Source: SAR116 cluster bacterium
GTDB lineage: Bacteria > Pseudomonadota > Alphaproteobacteria > Puniceispirillales > Marisalimonadaceae
Direction: 5' to 3'
Assembly: GCA_002691795.1 (NCBI GenBank)
Contig: NZIY01000014.1
Span: forward strand, 28,196-35,397
Length of the DNA: 7,202 nt
Shown here: positions 1-6,437 of the stretch, in pieces
Layout: every line of letters starts with the position of its first letter
Numbering within the stretch: position 1 is the stretch's first letter
Notes under the pieces: model-generated
What the model was told of the DNA's origin: nothing
What the model saw: the letters and a program-made list of their open reading frames with translations, nothing else
Databases searched by the model: none
Made by a program: the position numbers and the translations under genes

Positions 1-1301
1 ACAACTATTTCCTGAACTTCAGGATGTAGTGATATAATGTTTTCAATTTCTATTGGAAAAACATTTTCTCCTCCAGTTATAATCATATCGTCTACTCTAC
101 CTGTTACAAATAAATCTCCACTTTGATCAAAAAAACCTGTATCTTTAGTAAAATACCAATTATCTATAATTGAGCTTTGATCTGCATCTGGTCTGTTTAA
201 ATATCCATGAAATGCTTCATCATTTTTTATATACGCAATTATTTCGCCTTCTTCGTTAGGTTTAGTTTTAGCGTTTATATTTTTTGAATTAATTTTAACA
301 ATTCTTATATTTTGATTTATTCCAGCTTTTCCAGCTGAACCTGGTTTATTAAGAGCATTTGGTTCAATTGTAAAAGTATATATTTCTGAAGAACCATAAT
401 GATTTATTAACTGTGAAGCAGAAAAATTTTGTTTAATTTTCTTTAATAAACCATCTGTCATGGGAGCTCCTGCAAAACCTAACTTATGACATGTTAACAA
501 TTTATCCTTTTCGAAATGATGTGAGTCAATTAAATCGTGATAAAGTGTTGGAACTAAATATAGAGATGTTATTTTGTTTTTATAAATTAACTCAATAGCT
601 TCTTCTGGATTAAATTTGGTTTGGGTTATAAAGTTTCCATTTAACAATGTCATAGATAAAAGTGATCTGACACCCATTGTATGATAAAGGGGCATGACAC
701 CTAAAGTGGATTCATAACGTTCGTATTTATTTTGAGCAATGTGTGCTATTGCTGAACTTCTTTCTGCAAAATGAGACCTCGGAACACCCTTTGGTTTACC
801 TGTGGTTCCAGAGGTGTATAGAACAATTGAACAATCTTTATGTTTAGCATCAGACGTTTTATAATTTTTATCAATATTTAAAAAATCATTAAACTTATTG
901 AATTTATTATTTTTTAAAGAAGTTGAGATTTTTATTATATCTTTATGCAAATTTGATATTTTAACTTCATTTTCTGAGTATTCATCAAAAATGATACATT
1001 TTGAGCTTGAGTTTTTCATAAAAAAAATAATTTCTTGAGATTTAACTCTCCAATTTATTGGTACAATTATAATTCCTGTAAGTTGGCATGCCCAATGAAT
1101 TGTACAAGCTTCAAAATTATTTGGCAAAAGGGTCATTAACTTTTCACCTTTTTTTAAGCCAAGTTTTTTTAGCGAAAAAGATAAACTTGAAATTTTTTTG
1201 TACCAGCTATGATAACTAATATTTTTGTTTTTAAATGTTATGGCAGTTGCACTTGGATCGCGTTCAACTGATGAAATAAATGTTGAGCCTAAATCAATCA
1301 T
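1..1301 (-). CDS. AMP-forming acyl-CoA synthetase, 4-chlorobenzoate-CoA ligase-like (partial, C-terminus off window)
   Basis: The reading frame is open from the ATG at 1301 to the left edge, giving 433 complete codons and two further bases; the last residues read are VQEIV. Core motifs are the phosphate-binding loop YTSGTTGKPKG (162-172), MPLYHTMG (203-210), the acyl-pocket segment GFAGAPM (275-281), YGSSE (302-306, in place of the commoner YGxTE), YFTKD (383-387), and GRVDDMI (401-407) followed by TGGENVFPIEIE (409-420). From memory, the MPLYH segment, the 'FNPEEAIELI' helix, the FAGA-MxD stretch and GRVDDMI-x-GGEN closely parallel 4-chlorobenzoate:CoA ligase, so an aromatic or cyclic acid is a reasonable guess. 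Roughly 70-90 C-terminal residues with the catalytic Lys (PxTxxGK) would lie beyond position 1; this is truncation by the window, not a broken gene. The ATG directly follows the TAG of the [2Fe-2S] subunit gene with no gap and no evident Shine-Dalgarno sequence, so translation is probably coupled. Confidence 0.9.
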   Translation of the reverse strand, partial: MIDLGSTFISSVERDPSATAITFKNKNISYHSWYKKISSLSFSLKKLGLKKGEKLMTLLPNNFEACTIHWACQLTGIIIVPINWRVKSQEIIFFMKNSSSKCIIFDEYSENEVKISNLHKDIIKISTSLKNNKFNKFNDFLNIDKNYKTSDAKHKDCSIVLYTSGTTGKPKGVPRSHFAERSSAIAHIAQNKYERYESTLGVMPLYHTMGVRSLLSMTLLNGNFITQTKFNPEEAIELIYKNKITSLYLVPTLYHDLIDSHHFEKDKLLTCHKLGFAGAPMTDGLLKKIKQNFSASQLINHYGSSEIYTFTIEPNALNKPGSAGKAGINQNIRIVKINSKNINAKTKPNEEGEIIAYIKNDEAFHGYLNRPDADQSSIIDNWYFTKDTGFFDQSGDLFVTGRVDDMIITGGENVFPIEIENIISLHPEVQEIV

Positions 1302-1799
1302 CTATGTTTTATTAAATCTTATTTTCATTACTTCATGAACAGCTTTCACTATTCCAGTATATCCAGTACATCTACAAATGTTTCCGCTTAATTTTTTTCT
1401 AATTTCATCTTCATTAAGGAAAACATTATTTTTTAACAAATAAACTATTGTTGTAATAAATCCTGGAGTACAATAACCACATTGAAGTGCATGAAATTTT
1501 TTAAATGCTTTTTTAAGATCATCAAATTCATTGGTTTCAAAAATTCCTTCAATAGTTGTAACTTCAGCTGTATCAACTTGTGGAGCAAGCATAAGGCAGG
1601 ATCTTATAGGTTTGTTGTTAAATAGTATAGTACAGGCGCCACAAATTCCATGTTCACAACCAACATGTGTTCCCGTTTGACCACAATCATATCTTAAAAA
1701 ATCACTCAGAAGTTTTCTTGGTTTTACTTTTTTTTCTATTAATTTAGTATTTAATTTAAATTTAATTGCTACAGTATTTTGATCATTGAAAGTTTTCAT
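1302..1799 (-). CDS. [2Fe-2S]-binding small subunit of molybdenum hydroxylase (CoxS-like)
   Basis: This protein carries the two [2Fe-2S] clusters that take electrons from the molybdenum centre. With the start at 1799 it has 165 residues. The N-terminal ferredoxin-like domain has C48, C53, C56 (CEHGICGAC) and C68. The C-terminal four-helix domain has C107 and C110 (CGYC) and C142 and C144 (CRC). All eight cluster ligands are present and the length is normal for the family. An in-frame ATG at 1826 would add nine residues (MITSKKKFK) and overlap the upstream gene by 26 nt. I prefer 1799 because the family usually begins only a few residues before the first strand (here IKFKLN) and because this ATG sits one base after the upstream TAA, suiting re-initiation. 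Neither start has a convincing Shine-Dalgarno sequence. The probable partner is the large subunit at 6437-4098; two unrelated genes separate them. The TAG stop is immediately followed by the next gene's ATG. Confidence 0.93.
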   Translation of the reverse strand: MKTFNDQNTVAIKFKLNTKLIEKKVKPRKLLSDFLRYDCGQTGTHVGCEHGICGACTILFNNKPIRSCLMLAPQVDTAEVTTIEGIFETNEFDDLKKAFKKFHALQCGYCTPGFITTIVYLLKNNVFLNEDEIRKKLSGNICRCTGYTGIVKAVHEVMKIRFNKT

Positions 1800-1800
1800 T

Positions 1801-3336
1801 TTAAATTTTTTTTTGCTCGTAATCATTTATTAATTTAAATCTCATTGTTTTACCAGAGCCAGTCCTTGGAATTAAATTGGTTTTTTGTATAATATCTGGT
1901 ATTTTATAATTTGATAATTCATTTTCACAAAATTTTTTGATTTCCTCTTCATTAAAATCTTCACCTTCTTTTAAAATAATAAATGCAGCTGGAACCTCTC
2001 CAAGCTGATCATGTTTTAAACCTACAACTGCACAATCTAAAACTTTAGGAAATTTTAAAATAACCTCTTCAATTTCGGTTGGAGAAATATTTTGTCCACC
2101 CCTAATAATGATTTCTTTAAGTCGTCCAGTTATTGTTATAAAACCACTTTGATCTTGTTTTGCTAAATCTCCAGTATAATACCAACCATTTTTTAATATT
2201 TTATTAGTTTCATTTTGTTTTTTGAAATATCCAATCATTACATTTGGACCTCTACAAATTAATTCACCTTCTTCACTTGGTTTCACATCAAGACCATTAC
2301 TATCAATGATTCTTACGCTCATGCCTGGTAATGGAAGGCCGCATGAGCCCATGTTCCTTTGTTTTCCAGACCAATTCATTGTTACCATTGTTGAAGTTTC
2401 TGTAATGCCATATCCATCTAAAAGTTCTATATTAAAATAATTTTCAAAATTATAATTTAATTCAGCAGGCATTATAGCTCCAGCTGATACGCATCTTTTA
2501 ATATTACTTAAAGTTAAGTTATCTTTCTTTCCAGTTGAAAGAAGATAATGAAACATTGTCGGAACGCCTGGAAGAAAATTAAATTCTTCCTGTTTAGCTT
2601 TGGTAAAAATTTCTATTGGTGAAAATTTAGGCAACAAAAATTCTGATGCACCAGAAGCAAGAACTCCAAGCACACACAAGTTTAATGCATAAGAATGAAA
2701 CAGAGGTAATGGTGATAAAACTTTAGAATTTTCATTAAGACCGGCAATTGGCATCCAACATGAAGCTATTACCCATAACATACCTCGTGTTGTAAGCAAA
2801 ACACCTTTAGGTTGACCTGTAGTTCCTGATGTGTAGAGAATATAACAAGGCTTATCAATATCATCTTTTAATAAAATAGATTTATGATTTATCTTTCGAA
2901 TTTTTGAAAAATTTAAATTTTCAATTTCATCATCAACAGTAATAATTTGTATGTTTGGATTTAAATCAAGTTTACTTTTTATTTTGTGTTTAATTTCATT
3001 TGTTGTGATTACTATTTTTGTATTAGAATCGTTTAACTTATAGTCAATCTCAGATAAGGCAGAATCATAACTCATTGGCACCACTAAACAACCTAATCTT
3101 ATAATTGCAAAACAAGAAATAATCCAATTTACCGAATTAGGTAGAATTATTGAAACAGCCTCTTCAGAATTTAGATTTTTACTACTGAGATAAAATGATA
3201 AATTTCTAGTTTCAATTTCAAGATCATTATAGGATACACACTCATTTTCATCAGCATAGGCAATTTTATCTTTGAATTGTTCTGCTTGTTTTTTGATTAA
3301 ATCATTTATTGGTTGAATAATTTCTTTTCTTATCAT
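1801..3336 (-). CDS. AMP-forming acyl-CoA synthetase (class I adenylate-forming enzyme)
   Basis: This 511-residue, full-length enzyme is expected to activate a carboxylic acid with ATP to an acyl-adenylate and then form the CoA thioester. All core motifs are present: the phosphate-binding loop YTSGTTGQPKG (168-178), PLFHSYA (211-217) at the acyl pocket, DGYGITET (307-314), YTGD (387-390), and the hinge region starting at GRLKE (404-408) followed by RGGQNISPTEIE (412-423). In the mobile C-terminal domain PRTGSGK (490-496) supplies the catalytic Lys, K496. The large N-terminal domain covers about 1-400 and the C-terminal domain about 405-500. It resembles the general fatty-acid/aryl-CoA ligase group (FadD- and CaiC-like), and the sequence does not fix the acid. 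It follows the SDR gene by 16 nt. Its TAA stop is one base before the preferred start of the [2Fe-2S] subunit gene, so it sits between the two hydroxylase subunit genes. It differs clearly from the second synthetase downstream, so the pair is not a recent duplication. Confidence 0.94.
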   Translation of the reverse strand: MIRKEIIQPINDLIKKQAEQFKDKIAYADENECVSYNDLEIETRNLSFYLSSKNLNSEEAVSIILPNSVNWIISCFAIIRLGCLVVPMSYDSALSEIDYKLNDSNTKIVITTNEIKHKIKSKLDLNPNIQIITVDDEIENLNFSKIRKINHKSILLKDDIDKPCYILYTSGTTGQPKGVLLTTRGMLWVIASCWMPIAGLNENSKVLSPLPLFHSYALNLCVLGVLASGASEFLLPKFSPIEIFTKAKQEEFNFLPGVPTMFHYLLSTGKKDNLTLSNIKRCVSAGAIMPAELNYNFENYFNIELLDGYGITETSTMVTMNWSGKQRNMGSCGLPLPGMSVRIIDSNGLDVKPSEEGELICRGPNVMIGYFKKQNETNKILKNGWYYTGDLAKQDQSGFITITGRLKEIIIRGGQNISPTEIEEVILKFPKVLDCAVVGLKHDQLGEVPAAFIILKEGEDFNEEEIKKFCENELSNYKIPDIIQKTNLIPRTGSGKTMRFKLINDYEQKKI

Positions 3337-3342
3337 TAAAGT

Positions 3343-3346
3343 TTCC
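3343..3346 (-). promoter_or_regulatory. Weak ribosome binding site of the first acyl-CoA synthetase gene
   Basis: The minus strand reads GGAA, then a 6-nt spacer ACTTTA, then the ATG at 3336. It lies in the 16-nt gap after the SDR stop codon, the only real intergenic space in the window, and supports the chosen start. Confidence 0.5.
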
Positions 3347-3352
3347 GAGTTT

Positions 3353-4108
3353 CTAAATCATACTATATCCGCCATTGATGCTAAATACTTGTCCAGTAAT
3401 CCATTCAGCGTGCTTTGAACTTAAAAAAATCACCATTGGTGCAACATCAGAGGTTTTTCCTAATCTTTTAATTGGATATGATTTTAATATTTTATCCATA
3501 TGTTTTTCTAATATGTCGTTATCTGTATGAGTTGTTTTAACTAGACCTAATGAAATAGTATTTACAGTTATAGAGTATCTTCCAAACTCCTTTGCAAGTG
3601 ACTTACCTAGTGCAATTGTGCCGCCTCTTGCAGCGGCTGTTAATGCTAAATTAGCTTCACCAACCCTTGAGCTGTCTCCAACGATATTTATAATTCTACC
3701 ATTTTGGTTATCTATCATTTTTTTTGAAACTAAATAACAACAATGAATAGCTCCTTTTAAACTTATATCTATTTGTTTATTCCAATCATCTGAATTTGTT
3801 TCAACAAATTTTTTTATTTTAGTATAACCAGCATTATTTATTAAAATGTCAATATTCCCAAAATCTTTATTTATCATATTTAATGTATTTTGAGTTTCAT
3901 CAAACTTTGAAATATCTAATTTATATGCTTTTACATTAACTCCCATTTTTTTTATTTCAGCTTCAGTTTCTTTTGCTTCGTTTTCAGATGAATTGTAAGT
4001 AAAAGCAATATTGACTTTTTCTGTAGCTAGGCTTAATGCAATTTCTTTTCCAATATTCTTTGATCCCCCAGTTACTAAAGCTACTTTGTTTTCTAATTCA
4101 AATTTCAT
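3353..4108 (-). CDS. Short-chain dehydrogenase/reductase family protein with substituted catalytic residues
   Basis: This 251-residue protein has the length and Rossmann fold of a classical SDR. Cofactor-binding motifs are present: TGGSKNIG (13-20), D65 after strand 3, NNAG (91-94), and a C-terminal ITGQVFSINGG. The catalytic tetrad is not. Aligned by motif to FabG-like enzymes, the Asn of the usual NLKG segment is S116. The Ser of the NISS/NIGS segment is G144, although S146 and S147 lie nearby. The Tyr and Lys of YxxxK are T157 and R161 (TAAAR). The PG motif after strand 6 is LG (187-188). No Tyr lies near 157. The reading frame is open and family-like on both sides, so this is not a frameshift artefact. 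The family normally does NAD(P)-dependent oxidation of alcohols or reduction of ketones; whether this member does is doubtful. It overlaps the large-subunit gene by 11 nt and has a strong ribosome binding site. The fold is certain, the activity unknown. Confidence 0.92.
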   Translation of the reverse strand: MKFELENKVALVTGGSKNIGKEIALSLATEKVNIAFTYNSSENEAKETEAEIKKMGVNVKAYKLDISKFDETQNTLNMINKDFGNIDILINNAGYTKIKKFVETNSDDWNKQIDISLKGAIHCCYLVSKKMIDNQNGRIINIVGDSSRVGEANLALTAAARGGTIALGKSLAKEFGRYSITVNTISLGLVKTTHTDNDILEKHMDKILKSYPIKRLGKTSDVAPMVIFLSSKHAEWITGQVFSINGGYSMI

Positions 4109-6437
4109 TATTTTTCCTCGTATTTATTAGAGTATATAATTTGTTTGGTGTAATTGGAAGTTCAGTGATTTCTATATTGAGATGTGAAATAGCATTGCTT
4201 ACAGCGTTTGCTATAGCTCCTGTTGCTCCAATAGTTCCACCTTCTCCCATCCCTTTAAATTTTCCTAAATTATTAGGTAAAAAATTTTCTAGATGAGAAA
4301 TAGAAATTTCGGGAATATCAAGTGAATTTGGTATTAAATAATCAGCTAATGTTGCTGTTTCTAATTGACCGGTTTCATTATATTTCATTTCTTCAAATAA
4401 AGCAGCTCCAATTCCTTGTGCAACTCCTCCTTGAACTTGACCGTCAACAATCATTGGGTTAATAACTTTTCCGCAATCTTCGGCTACGACATAATTGACA
4501 ATTTTAATTTTAAAAGTTTCAGGATTAATTTTTACAGAAGCTATGTGAGTTGCGGTAGTACTAGCACCAAAAATAGGGTCATAAGATTCAATAAAAATTA
4601 AGGGTGTTCTTAATTTTATTGGTAATGTTTGCATATCAGAATATACAATTTTTGATAATTCTGGAAAGCTAAGTTTTTTATTAGAGTTTTTTTGAACAAT
4701 AAAATTATCCTCTATATCAAGTTCTGTTTTTGGAGTACTTAAAATATGCGAAGATATTTTAAGAATATGATTTTTGGCTTTTTTTGAAACTTTTATTGCT
4801 GCACCACCTGCAAGTGCAGCGCTTCTGCTAGCATATGTTCCAGTTCCATGAGTTATAAGCGAGGTATTTCCTTGTTTTATTTTAATTGAATTTGGTGTAA
4901 CACCTAAGTGATCTCCAACTACTTGAGATAATGTAGTTTCCAAGCCTTGCCCATGCGAGGCTATGCCAAATGTAGCAGAAATACTTCCTGTTGAATCAAT
5001 TTCTAATATTGAAGTTTCAGAACCTGTATTAAGAGGCATGCCTGGAGCAACTGATATCTTGGATCCTATTCCAGTAAGCTCGCCATAGGTTGCTATTCCA
5101 ACACCCTCCCATTTTTTTGTTGTTTTAATTTTATCATAATTTATTAAACTTAAAGCTTTTTTTAAACATTCTTCAAAACCTACTTTATCCCAGATAATTC
5201 CAGAGCCAATTTTGTAAGGTTGGTCATTCTTTTGTATTATATTTTTAAGTCTTAGTTTAGAGGGATCCATATTGAGCTTTCTGGCAGCCATGTCAACCAA
5301 ACTTTCAATAACAAATACAGCGGCAGGTCTACCAACACCCCTATATGGTCCAGTAGGAGGTTTGTTGGATGTAATACATTTTACGTTTGAATAAAAACTC
5401 TGAATTTTATATGGACCCTGTAAAAAACCTGCAACTTGCATTGGTTCGAGAGCTGCTGTCCAAGGGTAAATTGAATATGCTCCAATATCACCAAAAACAT
5501 TTGAGTTTAAACTTATAAAATTTCCTTTTTTATCTACACTAAGTTCTGCTTCTATTATTTCTTCAAACCCTTGGCTTGTTGTTAAAAGGTCTTCGTATCT
5601 ATCAGACACCCATTTAATTGGTGTTTTAAGCTTGTTAGCAAGTGCAACTACAATTAATTCTTCCATATACAAAGAAGCTTTTCCTCCAAAACCTCCTCCA
5701 ACATCTGGAGCTATAACAGTAATTTGATTTCCATTAATACCTAAATAAGTCATTATCGCATCTTTAATAATACCAGGTACTTGAGTTGAAGAGTACAAAG
5801 TAAGATCACGAGTTCTTTTATTTATATCACAAACATAGGATCGGGGTTCCATAGCAAGAGGGGTCTTTCGACCCATTTTAAATATCTTTTTAATATTAAC
5901 CAATTCATTTAGATTTATATCTTTAATCTTACCTTGAGCGAATGTTCTTTCTAAAATGACATTTGTTTTTAAATCAGGGTGAACAAAATTTTTTGTTTCA
6001 TTCGATGCTTTTATTGTATCTATGATTGGTACTAATTCTTTTGTTTCAACATTGATTAAATTTATTGCATCCTCAGCAATATATCTATTTTTTGCTACAA
6101 CTACTGCAATTGGTTCTCCTAGATATCTAATTTTTTTATTACATAAAATATTTTGTTTAGTTGGAAGATATTTCTTCATTTTTGACCTAGATACAATTGG
6201 TGAAATATGTTTAAAATCATCATATAAAAAAATACCATAAACATTTTCTAATTTGATAGCTTCTTCCAAATCTATAGAAATAATTTCACCATGAGAAATA
6301 TCACTTCTTAAAAAAGCAACATGATACATGCCAGGAAAATTTATATCTGCTGTGTATTGACCATTGCCAGACAATAGTCTTTCATCTTCAAATCTAAGAA
6401 CATTTTTTCCTACATATTTTTTTTTATTTGTATTCAT
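4098..6437 (-). CDS. Xanthine dehydrogenase family, molybdopterin-binding large subunit (CoxL-like)
   Basis: This 779-residue protein is the catalytic subunit of a molybdenum hydroxylase, which uses water to hydroxylate a carbon and passes electrons to a [2Fe-2S] subunit. The N-terminal a/b hammerhead domain spans about residues 18-135 and the MoCo-binding domains about 155-765. Visible motifs are LAMEPR (194-199), DVGGGFGGK (245-253), PYRGVGR (364-370), ASHGQGLETT (493-502) and KGMGEGGTIGA (728-738). In the last, E732 matches the conserved catalytic Glu of the family. The length is normal and the protein looks intact. PYRGVGR is of the form II/CoxL-like kind and lacks the AYxCSFR loop with the Mo-Cu-binding Cys of genuine CO dehydrogenase, so CO is an unlikely substrate. 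The start directly abuts the upstream stop (TAA-ATG). The 3' end overlaps the SDR gene by 11 nt and carries that gene's ribosome binding site. Its probable small subunit is encoded two genes downstream, not next door. No FAD-binding medium subunit is in view. Substrate unknown. Confidence 0.95.
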   Translation of the reverse strand: MNTNKKKYVGKNVLRFEDERLLSGNGQYTADINFPGMYHVAFLRSDISHGEIISIDLEEAIKLENVYGIFLYDDFKHISPIVSRSKMKKYLPTKQNILCNKKIRYLGEPIAVVVAKNRYIAEDAINLINVETKELVPIIDTIKASNETKNFVHPDLKTNVILERTFAQGKIKDINLNELVNIKKIFKMGRKTPLAMEPRSYVCDINKRTRDLTLYSSTQVPGIIKDAIMTYLGINGNQITVIAPDVGGGFGGKASLYMEELIVVALANKLKTPIKWVSDRYEDLLTTSQGFEEIIEAELSVDKKGNFISLNSNVFGDIGAYSIYPWTAALEPMQVAGFLQGPYKIQSFYSNVKCITSNKPPTGPYRGVGRPAAVFVIESLVDMAARKLNMDPSKLRLKNIIQKNDQPYKIGSGIIWDKVGFEECLKKALSLINYDKIKTTKKWEGVGIATYGELTGIGSKISVAPGMPLNTGSETSILEIDSTGSISATFGIASHGQGLETTLSQVVGDHLGVTPNSIKIKQGNTSLITHGTGTYASRSAALAGGAAIKVSKKAKNHILKISSHILSTPKTELDIEDNFIVQKNSNKKLSFPELSKIVYSDMQTLPIKLRTPLIFIESYDPIFGASTTATHIASVKINPETFKIKIVNYVVAEDCGKVINPMIVDGQVQGGVAQGIGAALFEEMKYNETGQLETATLADYLIPNSLDIPEISISHLENFLPNNLGKFKGMGEGGTIGATGAIANAVSNAISHLNIEITELPITPNKLYTLINTRKNNEI
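4114..4119 (-). promoter_or_regulatory. Ribosome binding site of the SDR gene
   Basis: On the minus strand the sequence reads GAGGAA, then a 5-nt spacer AAATA, then ATG. It is the clearest Shine-Dalgarno sequence in the window and sits inside the last codons of the molybdenum hydroxylase large-subunit gene. It supports the SDR start at 4108 despite the 11-nt overlap. Confidence 0.75.

Noticed and set aside
1804..1816. A9 run at the ligase/[2Fe-2S] gene junction as a possible slippage site making a ligase-small subunit fusion
   Set aside because: A +1 shift on the run would join the frames, but runs of 9-10 A also occur near the starts of the large-subunit gene and the lactonase-like gene. 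They follow from Lys-rich, AT-rich coding, and no stimulatory structure was seen.
2222..2440. Plus-strand open frame of 72 codons
   Set aside because: It lies wholly inside the first acyl-CoA synthetase gene on the other strand, has no family resemblance and is typical of antisense frames in AT-rich genes.
3353..4108. SDR gene as a pseudogene because catalytic residues are lost
   Set aside because: The frame is full length, has the best ribosome binding site in the window, and keeps cofactor-binding and C-terminal motifs, which suggests a maintained protein rather than decay.
4036..4296. Plus-strand open frame of 86 codons across the SDR/large-subunit junction
   Set aside because: Its hydrophobic start might suggest a small membrane protein, but both strand-opposite genes are well supported by motifs through this stretch and no ribosome binding site stands out.
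4416..4601. Plus-strand open frame of 61 codons
   Set aside because: It lies antisense to conserved molybdopterin-binding sequence of the large subunit and shows no recognisable domain.
6022..6240. Plus-strand open frame of 72 codons with hydrophobic stretches
   Set aside because: It is antisense to the a/b hammerhead domain of the molybdenum hydroxylase large subunit, and its hydrophobic make-up follows from the opposite codons.
4098..6437. Annotation of the large subunit as aerobic CO dehydrogenase (coxL)
   Set aside because: The copper-binding Cys loop of form I CO dehydrogenase is absent, so only a family-level name is justified.
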